Source: Gammaproteobacteria bacterium (GTDB taxonomy: Bacteria; Pseudomonadota; Gammaproteobacteria; DSM-19610). Taken from it: a stretch of 10,042 bases of DNA. The position numbers and the translations under genes are program-made. This document shows positions 1-5,800 of this stretch, piece by piece (the first letter of the stretch is position 1; each line of letters begins with the position of its first letter). The stretch lies in assembly GCA_030618475.1 (NCBI GenBank), contig JAUXDG010000085.1, positions 1 through 10,042 of the forward strand, written 5' to 3'. The notes beneath the pieces are model-generated. The model was not told the DNA's origin. It was given only the letters and a program-made list of their open reading frames with translations, and searched no databases.

Positions 1-180
1 ACCAATCGTATGGCCTATTCTTTCCGCATCACCAAGCCCCCTGCGGTATATGGACTCCTGCGAAAATTTATCTCCGTTATTTCGATAGAGGAAAAAACCT
101 TCATCCTGAAATGTCACCAGGTCCACATCTGCATCATTATCGACATCGATCCAGGCGAAACTGCCAATTTGCTCGCCAGG
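1..180 (-). CDS. FG-GAP/VCBS-repeat protein, internal fragment
   Basis: Reading the minus strand from about 180 down to 1 gives an open frame with no stop. Its sequence includes SFAWIDVDNDADVDLV, followed about ten residues later by FFLYRNNGDKF. This is the hallmark of FG-GAP/VCBS beta-propeller repeats: a DxDxDxDxDL calcium loop, a short spacer, then LyrNnGd.F. Such proteins are usually secreted or surface-exposed and often bind Ca2+ or mediate adhesion; the role of this one is unknown. Only about 60 residues are visible. The 3' end runs off the window and the 5' side stops at the enolase junction. By hand count this stretch is about 47 percent GC, lower than the genes that follow. The plus-strand reading of the same bases does not resemble enolase. 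The family call is fairly secure; whether this DNA truly belongs next to enolase is not. Confidence 0.62.
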
Positions 181-185
181 AATTC
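180..185. other. GAATTC (EcoRI) hexamer at the FG-GAP/eno junction
   Basis: The change from minus-strand FG-GAP coding to plus-strand enolase coding falls within a few bases of this GAATTC, which sits inside the 8-base palindrome GGAATTCC (179-186). Scanning the window by eye I found no other GAATTC. The coincidence fits a ligation or library chimera, but chance or a natural breakpoint cannot be excluded. Confidence 0.6.
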
Positions 186-795
186 CAAGGCCGGTTTCAA
201 GGCAGGTGTCGATATCTGCCTGGCCCTGGATCCGGCCAGTTCGGAGTTCTACAGAGACGGCAAATACCACCTCGAATCCGAGAACAAGGTGCTGGATGCG
301 CGGGGCTTCGGTGATTACCTGGCGGCCTGGGTGGACCAGTATCCGATCATATCTATCGAAGACGGCATGGCCGAAGACGACTGGGAAGGCTGGAAGCTGC
401 ACACCGAAAAACTGGGCGGACGCATCCAGCTGGTCGGTGACGATCTGTTTGTCACCAATACATCCATTCTGCAACGCGGTATCGATGAAGGGATTGCCAA
501 TTCCATTCTCATTAAACCTAACCAGATCGGTACGCTGACAGAAACCCTGGCAGCCATCGAGTTGGCAACCAGCGCCGGCTATACGGCTGTGGTTTCGCAT
601 CGTTCCGGTGAGACCGAGGACGTGGTGATAGCGGATATTGTTGTCGGCAGTGATGCCACGCAGATCAAGACCGGCTCGTTGTCGCGTTCCGATCGTGTCG
701 CCAAATATAACCGGCTGATGCGCATCGAGGAACAGTTGGGCGAGGCAGGGCATTACCCGGGCACAGCGGCATTCAATCAGCGCCTGGGCTCCTAG
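181..795 (+). CDS. eno: enolase, C-terminal part (5' truncated)
   Basis: Enolase (phosphopyruvate hydratase) interconverts 2-phosphoglycerate and phosphoenolpyruvate in glycolysis and gluconeogenesis, and is part of the RNA degradosome in E. coli. Recognisable homology starts near base 187 (KAGFKAGVDICLALD) and runs to the normal C-terminus. It keeps the Mg ligands in LALD, SIEDG and GDDL, the lysine in LIKPNQIG, the SHRSGETED loop and the lysine in QIKTGSLSRSDR. About 245 upstream residues are absent, including the whole N-terminal domain and the first catalytic residues (H159, E168 and E209 in E. coli). The frame stays open upstream to an ATG at 10, but that stretch reads as an FG-GAP protein on the other strand. 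As written, this cannot be a working enolase. It is either a rearranged pseudogene or half of an artificial join. Its place just before ftsB is the usual one in this class. Confidence 0.85.
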   Translation, partial: NSKAGFKAGVDICLALDPASSEFYRDGKYHLESENKVLDARGFGDYLAAWVDQYPIISIEDGMAEDDWEGWKLHTEKLGGRIQLVGDDLFVTNTSILQRGIDEGIANSILIKPNQIGTLTETLAAIELATSAGYTAVVSHRSGETEDVVIADIVVGSDATQIKTGSLSRSDRVAKYNRLMRIEEQLGEAGHYPGTAAFNQRLGS

Positions 796-828
796 CAGGT
801 TAGCCGGTTTTGTTCCGCTGACACAGGT

Positions 829-1122
829 ATGCGATGGCTGGTCTGGTTGCTTGTGGTGCTGTTTGTACTCCTGCAGTACAAGCTGTGGGTGGGGGACGGC
901 AGCCTCGCGGAAGTCTGGGATCTGTACCAGCAAGGCGAGTTGCAGAAGCAAGAGAACCAGCGACTACACGAACGCAATCAGACGCTTGAGGCCGAGGTGC
1001 AGGATTTGAAACAGGGCCTGGATTCGATTGAGGAGCGCGCCCGCGAAGAGTTGGGTATGATCAAGGATAGCGAAACCTTCTATCAGATTATCGAGGATCC
1101 GGCTAGCGTGGATGAACGATAG
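829..1122 (+). CDS. ftsB: cell division protein FtsB
   Basis: FtsB is a bitopic inner-membrane protein that forms the FtsQBL subcomplex, which signals to the FtsWI septal peptidoglycan synthase. The 97-residue product has the expected size and plan. A short cytoplasmic start (MRW) is followed by one transmembrane helix at about residues 3-20, rich in L and V. A periplasmic coiled coil spans about residues 30-70 and is rich in E, Q, L and R, with leucines in heptad-like spacing. The conserved C-terminal part reads ELGMIKDSETFYQII, the family's LGxI..gE.fyq motif. It starts 33 bases after eno, preceded by a short AGG at 825-827. Eno-ftsB-ispD is a standard gammaproteobacterial order. If the eno junction is real in the genome, the usual upstream promoter of this gene would have been lost. 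Confidence 0.95.
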   Translation: MRWLVWLLVVLFVLLQYKLWVGDGSLAEVWDLYQQGELQKQENQRLHERNQTLEAEVQDLKQGLDSIEERAREELGMIKDSETFYQIIEDPASVDER

Positions 1123-1238
1123 AAGACCGCTGCTATTTCCGCGCAGCCGGCAGTCCATGACGAGCCGTGCAAGGCTGGAAACTCTGCGCGTTTGCGGACG
1201 TGACAGCACAGTATGCAAATGAGTACATTGGATAGCCC

Positions 1239-1946
1239 ATGAAAGACGATGCCGCTTACTGGGCCATTGTTCCTGCTGCCGGCTTCGGCCACCGTCTGGG
1301 GGCGCCGGTGCCCAAGCAGTTTCTGGAACTGGGGCGTCGGACGGTTCTGGAACACAGCCTGGAATCCTTGTGGAGTATCCCGCAGCTTGAAGGACTGGTC
1401 CTGGTCAGTCATGGACATCCAGCCCTGGCCTCGATACTGGAACGCTATTCCGAGCATAATCTGATCCGGGCTCCGGGTGGTGCGGAACGTTGCCATTCGG
1501 TTTTAAACGGGCTTATTGCATTGTCAGAACTGGCAAGTGAAGACGACTGGGTGCTGGTGCATGATGCGGCGCGTCCTTGTGTTCGGCATCATGATCTGCA
1601 GCTATTGATCAGCAAACTGGCAACTCAGCAGGTCGGCGGGCTGCTCGGTACCCCGGTTCGCGACACCATGAAAAGAACCGATGCGCAGGGTTTGGTCAGT
1701 ACAACGGTAGAACGCAGGTGTCTGTGGCATGCGCTGACACCGCAAATGTTTCGTTACGGTTTGTTGAAGACTGCTTTGGAAAGGGCGCTCGAAGATGGTT
1801 ATGAAGTCTCCGATGAAGCGTCTGCCATGGAACACGCAGGCTATCAGCCGCTGATCATTGAAGGCCATGCCGATAATATCAAGATCACACAACTCGAAGA
1901 TTTGCAGCTGGCCGAATTTTTTCTGCAACTACAGGGGCGTTTGTGA
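1239..1946 (+). CDS. ispD: 2-C-methyl-D-erythritol 4-phosphate cytidylyltransferase
   Basis: IspD joins CTP and 2-C-methyl-D-erythritol 4-phosphate to give CDP-methylerythritol, the third step of the MEP isoprenoid pathway, in the cytoplasm. The 235-residue protein shows the nucleotide-binding signature PAAGFGHRLGAPVPKQF, where R19 and K26 match the catalytic R20 and K27 of E. coli. It also has VHDAARPCV (ribose and metal binding), TPVRDTMK, LWHALTPQMF, the substrate motif SDEASAMEHAG and the C-terminal NIKIT lysine. ATG 1239 fits the family start; the Shine-Dalgarno is weak (GGA at 1230-1232). A 116-base gap separates it from ftsB, in which I see no gene or clear terminator. Its stop overlaps the ispF start in GTGA, implying translational coupling with the enzyme two steps later. 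Confidence 0.96.
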   Translation: MKDDAAYWAIVPAAGFGHRLGAPVPKQFLELGRRTVLEHSLESLWSIPQLEGLVLVSHGHPALASILERYSEHNLIRAPGGAERCHSVLNGLIALSELASEDDWVLVHDAARPCVRHHDLQLLISKLATQQVGGLLGTPVRDTMKRTDAQGLVSTTVERRCLWHALTPQMFRYGLLKTALERALEDGYEVSDEASAMEHAGYQPLIIEGHADNIKITQLEDLQLAEFFLQLQGRL

Positions 1947-2425
1947 GAATTGGTCAGGGCTTCGATGTTCACGCCTTCCAGGAGGGTGGCACACTCATTC
2001 TGGGCGGTGTCACAATACCGCATACGCGTAGCCTCGCCGCACATTCGGACGGTGACGTTGTCCTGCACGCCCTGTGTGATGCTTTGCTGGGCGCGGCCGC
2101 ACTGGGTGATATCGGCCACCATTTCCCGGATTCTGACCCGCACTACGAAGGTGTCGACAGCCGCAAATTATTGCGCCAGGTCGTGGAGAAAGTGCATGCA
2201 CAGGATCTGCGTGTCGGCAACACCGATCTGACGCTGGTTGCTCAGGCACCGAAACTGGCGCCCTATATCGGTGCCATGCAAGAGAATATTGCAGACGATC
2301 TGCAGCTTGCGCCTGGCCGGGTGAATGTTAAGGCGACCACCACCGAGCAGCTGGGTTTTACCGGGCGTGGGGAAGGCATCGCCGCGTTTGCAGTGGTTCT
2401 GCTGGAAGAACGGGGACAGAATTGA
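1943..2425 (+). CDS. ispF: 2-C-methyl-D-erythritol 2,4-cyclodiphosphate synthase
   Basis: IspF cyclises CDP-methylerythritol 2-phosphate to methylerythritol 2,4-cyclodiphosphate with release of CMP, step five of the MEP pathway; the family forms homotrimers. The start is GTG at 1943, inside the GTGA overlap with the ispD stop, and gives MRIGQGFDVHAF, the canonical N-terminus. The metal ligands D8, H10 and H42 are all present (FDVH and AAHSDGDVVLHAL). DIGHHFPDSDP and the C-terminal KATTTEQLGFTGRGEGIAA complete the signature; the threonine of TTE contacts the CDP diphosphate. The length of 160 residues is normal. The linking enzyme IspE is not in the window, as usual for this locus. Downstream lies a 176-base gap occupied mostly by a dyad repeat, which may separate truD from ispDF. 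Confidence 0.97.
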   Translation: MRIGQGFDVHAFQEGGTLILGGVTIPHTRSLAAHSDGDVVLHALCDALLGAAALGDIGHHFPDSDPHYEGVDSRKLLRQVVEKVHAQDLRVGNTDLTLVAQAPKLAPYIGAMQENIADDLQLAPGRVNVKATTTEQLGFTGRGEGIAAFAVVLLEERGQN

Positions 2426-2442
2426 ATTATCCCACCCGGAGG

Positions 2443-2464
2443 GTATAAGAGACTGCTCTTACAC
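2443..2464 (+). other. small hairpin after ispF
   Basis: TAAGAG (2446-2451) and CTCTTA (2456-2461) form a perfect 6-bp stem with a 4-base loop. It extends to 9 pairs with one mismatch (2443-2451 with 2456-2464). It starts 18 bases after the ispF stop but is not followed by a T-run, so it is a weak terminator at best; it could be an mRNA processing or stability hairpin. Confidence 0.3.
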
Positions 2465-2493
2465 CGCCGGTTTAATCGCCATGTTATTCATGA

Positions 2494-2611
2494 GTGCCTG
2501 CATCAGCCGGGGTAAGCTTGAGGGACACGCTGTAAATACATCCCTGTACGCGCGACGGCCGCGTCCATGCGGCCAACGGTCCCTCAAGCTTAACCCAGCT
2601 AATGCAGGCAC
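2494..2611. repeat. 118-base dyad-symmetric interspersed repeat (cruciform/MITE- or REP-like)
   Basis: Two 32-base arms, 2494-2525 and 2580-2611, are inverted copies matching at 29 of 32 positions; both contain the core AAGCTTGAGGGA or its complement. The 54-base interior holds a perfect 6-bp hairpin, GGCCGC (2557-2562) with GCGGCC (2569-2574) around a 6-base loop, and a smaller TACA-TCCC-TGTA stem (2537-2548). The fold is therefore a long stem topped by side hairpins. On a minus-strand transcript two of the three mismatches become G-U pairs. There is no coding capacity and no transposase. The interior resembles interspersed repeats I recall from other marine gammaproteobacteria, from memory only. 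It sits between ispF and truD, and its right arm contains the truD ATG. Confidence 0.8.
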
Positions 2612-3723
2612 GCCTTAGTAGAACAGTTAAGGACATTGATCCAGCAGGTCACCCTTCTTTGAATACCGTCGATTCTCCATTTAAACCGATACCAGCCTGG
2701 CATGAACTGCCAACTGCGTGGGGCGGCCCGCTCAGCCCGGCAAGGTTCCGCATACAGCCTGAAGATTTCCAGGTGTTTGAACTACCCCTGGTTGCACCCG
2801 ACGGTGAAGGAGAACACTGCTGGCTCCATGTCAGGAAACGCAACAGCAACACCCAGTGGGTTGCCCGGCAGCTGGCGCGTTTTGCAGGGGTATCACCTTC
2901 GGCTGTCAGTTATGCCGGGCTCAAGGACCGCAAGGCAATCACCGAGCAATGGTTTTCGGTACAGCTTCCAGGGCGCCCGGATCCCGACTGGAAATCCTTG
3001 CAGCACGAGGATTTTGAAGTGCTGCGAGCCGCCAGACATCATCGCAAGCTTAAAACGGGCGCCTTGAAGGGCAATCGTTTCCGCTTGCGTATACACAATG
3101 TGAACGCTGCTGCTGATGGCGTCGATCAGCGTCTTCAGCAGCTTGCCTGCGGTGGGTTTCCGAATTATTTCGGGCCACAACGATTTGGTCGCGACGCTGG
3201 TAACCTTGCAGAGGCAGTAAAGTTGTTCACGCGCCCGGGGTCCCGTCTGCCCAGGCACAAGCGCGGACTCTATCTGTCGGCGGTTCGATCAGCCTTGTTC
3301 AACCAGGTGTTGGCGGCAAGAGTGGGGGATGACTGCTGGAACACGGCGATGCCCGGTGATGCCCTGCAACTTGAAGGTAAATCGGCCTGTTTTGTGGCAG
3401 AGGCAATTGATGAGCAGATCAATCACCGGCTACAGGCGCTGGAGGTGCATCCAACGGGTCCCTTGTGTGGCGATGGCGAGGTGCTGGTCACGGGGCAGGC
3501 TGCACAATACGAGGCCGGGCAGCTGCAAGCCTATGGGGGATGGATAGAAGGTTTGCAGCGTTTCAGGGTGGCTGCTGCCAGGCGCGCATTGCGCGTGCTG
3601 CCGGGCGATTTGAAGTGGCGGATCGATGCCGATGGAAGCTGGCTACTGGAGTTCTCTCTGGCCGCCGGTTGCTATGCAACCAGCCTGCTCAGAGAAGTGT
3701 TTGATGTGGATAGCGAAGATTGA
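2602..3723 (+). CDS. truD: tRNA pseudouridine(13) synthase TruD
   Basis: TruD converts uridine 13 of tRNA (tRNA-Glu in E. coli) to pseudouridine. The signature GLKDRKAITEQW carries the catalytic aspartate, D109 in this frame against D80 in E. coli. Other family blocks are QPEDFQVFELPL, GEGEHCWLHVRK, ALKGNRF, NYFGPQRFGR, LYLSAVRSALFNQ, GDALQLEGK and the C-terminal AAGCYATSLLRE. The catalytic offset shows about 29 extra N-terminal residues compared with the 349-residue E. coli protein. The only in-frame ATG (2602) lies inside the right arm of the inverted repeat and has no good ribosome site. A TTG at 2659 would give a 354-residue protein closer to the norm, so the true start is uncertain. Its TGA stop shares one base with the ATG of the next gene (TGATG), implying coupling. 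Confidence 0.93.
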   Translation: MQARLSRTVKDIDPAGHPSLNTVDSPFKPIPAWHELPTAWGGPLSPARFRIQPEDFQVFELPLVAPDGEGEHCWLHVRKRNSNTQWVARQLARFAGVSPSAVSYAGLKDRKAITEQWFSVQLPGRPDPDWKSLQHEDFEVLRAARHHRKLKTGALKGNRFRLRIHNVNAAADGVDQRLQQLACGGFPNYFGPQRFGRDAGNLAEAVKLFTRPGSRLPRHKRGLYLSAVRSALFNQVLAARVGDDCWNTAMPGDALQLEGKSACFVAEAIDEQINHRLQALEVHPTGPLCGDGEVLVTGQAAQYEAGQLQAYGGWIEGLQRFRVAAARRALRVLPGDLKWRIDADGSWLLEFSLAAGCYATSLLREVFDVDSED

Positions 3724-4412
3724 TGTCAGCAGCTGAAAGGCTCGCCGCGGTCACTGAACGTATCGCAGCCGCGGCTCGGAGATCGGGGCGTTTACCGCAA
3801 GAGGTTCGTCTTATCGCCGTATCCAAGACTAAAACGTCGCAAGATATACAGTCTCTGGTGGATCTGGGGGTGAACGATTTTGGCGAGAACCAGATTCAGG
3901 AAGCCCTCGACAAATGCGCACAGTTCAGGGAAACGGCATTGAACTGGCATTTCATTGGCCACTTGCAATCCAACAAGTGCAAATTCATCCCGGGTAATTT
4001 CAGTTGGGTGCATTCGATCGATAATGAGAAACTGGTGCGGCGTATTGCACAGGCCAACCGGCAAGCTGGCGCCAGTGTCAATCTGCTGCTGCAGGTCAAT
4101 GTCTCGGCTGATCCGGCCAAGCATGGTGTCCCCAGCCGGGAGCTTTTTTCCCTGGTCGAGCACATACTCGAGCTGGCCTCAGACAAGACTCAGCTTCGCG
4201 GGCTGATGACAATCGGCTACCGCGGCGCGAGCGACGATGAGAGGCGGCGCAGCTTCGCCGCTCTGCGGCGACTGCTCGAACAGTGTCAGCAGCGTTTTGG
4301 AGAATCGATGACTGAACTTTCAATGGGTATGAGTGGTGACTTTGAACCGGCCATCGAGGAAGGGGCGACCATGGTGAGGGTTGGTACGGCGTTGTTTGGT
4401 CCCCGCGACTAG
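3723..4412 (+). CDS. yggS: YggS/PLPBP family pyridoxal phosphate homeostasis protein
   Basis: This family binds pyridoxal 5'-phosphate on a single-domain TIM barrel and buffers free PLP and amino/keto-acid pools; no catalytic reaction is established. Visible signatures are LIAVSKTKT with the PLP lysine at K35 (K36 in E. coli YggS), DFGENQIQEA, WHFIGHLQSNK, LLLQVNVSADPAKHGV, LRGLMTIG and the phosphate-binding end LSMGMSGDFEPAIEEGA followed by RVGTALFG. The length of 229 residues is typical. I chose ATG 3723, which overlaps the truD stop by one base; a TTG directly before it would add one residue. In many proteobacteria this gene precedes proC and yggT, so its position behind truD is unusual. 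It converges with the minus-strand Smr gene, with only 7 bases between the two stops. Confidence 0.94.
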   Translation: MSAAERLAAVTERIAAAARRSGRLPQEVRLIAVSKTKTSQDIQSLVDLGVNDFGENQIQEALDKCAQFRETALNWHFIGHLQSNKCKFIPGNFSWVHSIDNEKLVRRIAQANRQAGASVNLLLQVNVSADPAKHGVPSRELFSLVEHILELASDKTQLRGLMTIGYRGASDDERRRSFAALRRLLEQCQQRFGESMTELSMGMSGDFEPAIEEGATMVRVGTALFGPRD

Positions 4413-4419
4413 CCAGTTC

Positions 4420-4953
4420 TTACTTACGTTTCAGCAGAACGTACACGGCACCGGTACCACCATCGCAACTGCGTGCCGAGCAATAGGCGAGTACTTCATC
4501 ACGTTGCTGCAGCCAGTTGCCGATCTTTTGTTTAAGAACGGGGCCGCGGTGACGTGAGCCGCGCCCCTTGCCGTGAATAATGCGGCCACACTGAATGCGC
4601 CTGCGCCGGCATTCGAGCAGGAAATCGGCGACTGCCTGGCGGGCGATCGGCACGGTCATACCGTGCAGGTCCAGTTCGGCGTTCACCACGAACATACCGC
4701 GCCGGAGTTTCTTCAGGGTTCGTTGTTGCAGGCCGGCACGGACAAAAATGAGTTCCTCTCCCGACTCCATGTCCGTGGGGTCAAAATACTCGGATAGCAG
4801 GTCCTGCAGCACCTCGGCTTCATCCATCTCACGGAAAACCGGCCTGGGGCTGATGGCAGGTTTTACAGGCATTACCCGGTTGTGGCGCACGGGTTTGACC
4901 TTGCCAACGCTGTTGCGGAACAGCTGAATGTCTTCTCTGTTGGGCTTTTTCAT
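4420..4953 (-). CDS. smrA: Smr-domain protein, SmrA-like
   Basis: The C-terminal half is a small MutS-related (Smr) domain: LDLHG (94-98), a long helix, IIHGKGRGS (125-133) and the closing GGTGAVYVLL (165-174). Smr domains are nucleic-acid nucleases; E. coli SmrB cleaves mRNA at collided ribosomes, and SmrA is less understood. The N-terminal extension with VRAGLQQRTLKKLRRG and the AYCSARSCDGGTGA end look more like SmrA (YdaL) than SmrB, but unlike E. coli SmrA this protein keeps LDLHG. I start it at the ATG on 4951-4953 (177 residues, MKKPNREDIQLF), which matches the family N-terminus. Upstream ATGs at 4980 and 4989 would add 9 or 12 residues, but both would lie upstream of the transcription start implied by a TACAAT box. 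It is divergent from surE. Confidence 0.88.
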   Translation of the reverse strand: MKKPNREDIQLFRNSVGKVKPVRHNRVMPVKPAISPRPVFREMDEAEVLQDLLSEYFDPTDMESGEELIFVRAGLQQRTLKKLRRGMFVVNAELDLHGMTVPIARQAVADFLLECRRRRIQCGRIIHGKGRGSRHRGPVLKQKIGNWLQQRDEVLAYCSARSCDGGTGAVYVLLKRK

Positions 4954-4978
4954 AAGCTGCCAAGGTAAATTCTTGATC

Positions 4979-4984
4979 ATTGTA
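4979..4984 (-). promoter_or_regulatory. candidate -10 box (TACAAT) for smrA
   Basis: On the minus strand TACAAT matches the sigma70 -10 consensus at 5 of 6 positions. A poor -35 (TTACCC) lies 16 bases upstream. The implied transcript starts near 4972, about 20 bases before the ATG at 4953, which favours the shorter start of the Smr protein. This is based on consensus matching only. Confidence 0.35.
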
Positions 4985-5029
4985 ACCATTTTTCTGAACA
5001 GGGTAATGGGCGACAGAGTTTAACTCCGG

Positions 5030-5035
5030 TATTAT
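5030..5035 (+). promoter_or_regulatory. candidate -10 box (TATTAT) close to surE
   Basis: TATTAT matches the -10 consensus at 5 of 6 positions but ends only 9 bases before the surE ATG. A transcript from it would begin at or next to the start codon. No clear -35 is visible at 16-18 bases upstream. The bases before the ATG are pyrimidine-rich (TCTCCCCCTC) with no Shine-Dalgarno, which would fit a leaderless mRNA. Confidence 0.3.
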
Positions 5036-5044
5036 CTCCCCCTC

Positions 5045-5800
5045 ATGCACATTCTAATCAGTAACGACGATGGTTATCGTGCACCGGGCATACGCTGCCT
5101 GGCCGATACACTGCAAACGGTGGGGAAGGTAACCGTGGTGGCGCCGGACCGGGATCGCAGCGGTGCCAGTAATTCCCTGACGCTGGACAATCCACTCCGG
5201 GTCCGACAGTCTGGTAACGGCTATACCTACGTGGAGGGCACGCCGACCGACTGTGTACACCTCGCCATTACCGGCCTGCTGGAAGATGAACCGGATATGG
5301 TGGTCTCTGGCATTAATGCCGGTGCAAACCTGGGTGATGACGTGATTTATTCCGGTACCGTGGCTGCGGCGATGGAAGGGCGTTTTCTCGGTCTGCCCGC
5401 CATCGCGGTTTCGTCGGTGTCTTTTCAGCCGGTCCATTATGAGACCGCCGCCAAAATCGTACTTGTCCTGCTGGAACGTCTGAAGTGCGAGCCGGTTCCG
5501 GCGGAAACCATTTTCAACGTCAATGTACCGGACCTGCCTTTTGACGAGTTACAGGGCTGGCAGGTCACCCGCCTTGGCCACCGTCACAAATCCGAGCCGA
5601 TGATCAGTCAGATCGATCCGCGTGGCCGGCCGATTTATTGGGTAGGACCCGCCGGCAGTGAACAGGACGCCGGCCCGGGCACCGATTTCCATGCGATACG
5701 CAATGGCTATGTGTCTGTGACGCCCATTCACGTGGATCTGACCCGTACCGATGTACTGGATCAGGTCAAAGCCTGTCTGGGCGACAGACTGCAACCGTGA
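5045..5800 (+). CDS. surE: 5'/3'-nucleotidase SurE
   Basis: SurE is a divalent-metal-dependent survival phosphatase acting on nucleoside monophosphates and, in E. coli, short polyphosphate. The protein of 251 residues opens with MHILISNDDGYRAPG. The metal ligands are D8, D9, S39 (in APDRDRSGASNS) and N91 (in VVSGINAGANLGDD). YSGTVAAAMEG, GTPTDCVHLA and FNVNVP are further family blocks, and YVSVTPIHVDLT marks the C-terminus. The N-terminus fixes the start at ATG 5045 even though no ribosome site precedes it. The gene opens the conserved surE-pcm-yqaA-nlpD-rpoS series, divergent from smrA. Its TGA stop shares a base with the ATG of pcm (TGATG). The surE-pcm pairing links stationary-phase repair functions to the rpoS locus. 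Confidence 0.97.
   Translation: MHILISNDDGYRAPGIRCLADTLQTVGKVTVVAPDRDRSGASNSLTLDNPLRVRQSGNGYTYVEGTPTDCVHLAITGLLEDEPDMVVSGINAGANLGDDVIYSGTVAAAMEGRFLGLPAIAVSSVSFQPVHYETAAKIVLVLLERLKCEPVPAETIFNVNVPDLPFDELQGWQVTRLGHRHKSEPMISQIDPRGRPIYWVGPAGSEQDAGPGTDFHAIRNGYVSVTPIHVDLTRTDVLDQVKACLGDRLQP

Noticed and set aside
10..180. N-terminal extension of enolase starting at ATG 10
   Set aside because: The residues do not match enolase, and the same bases give clear FG-GAP/VCBS motifs on the minus strand.
1083..1496. 137-residue minus-strand reading frame over ftsB and ispD
   Set aside because: It is antisense to two well-supported genes and shows no recognisable motif.
2443..2464. Intrinsic terminator after ispF
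   Set aside because: The stem is AT-rich and short with no T-run, so it is listed only as a hairpin.
2494..2611. Integron attC site or tRNA gene
   Set aside because: There is no GTTRRRY-type core site, no integrase and no cloverleaf; the symmetry is a single long dyad with inner hairpins.
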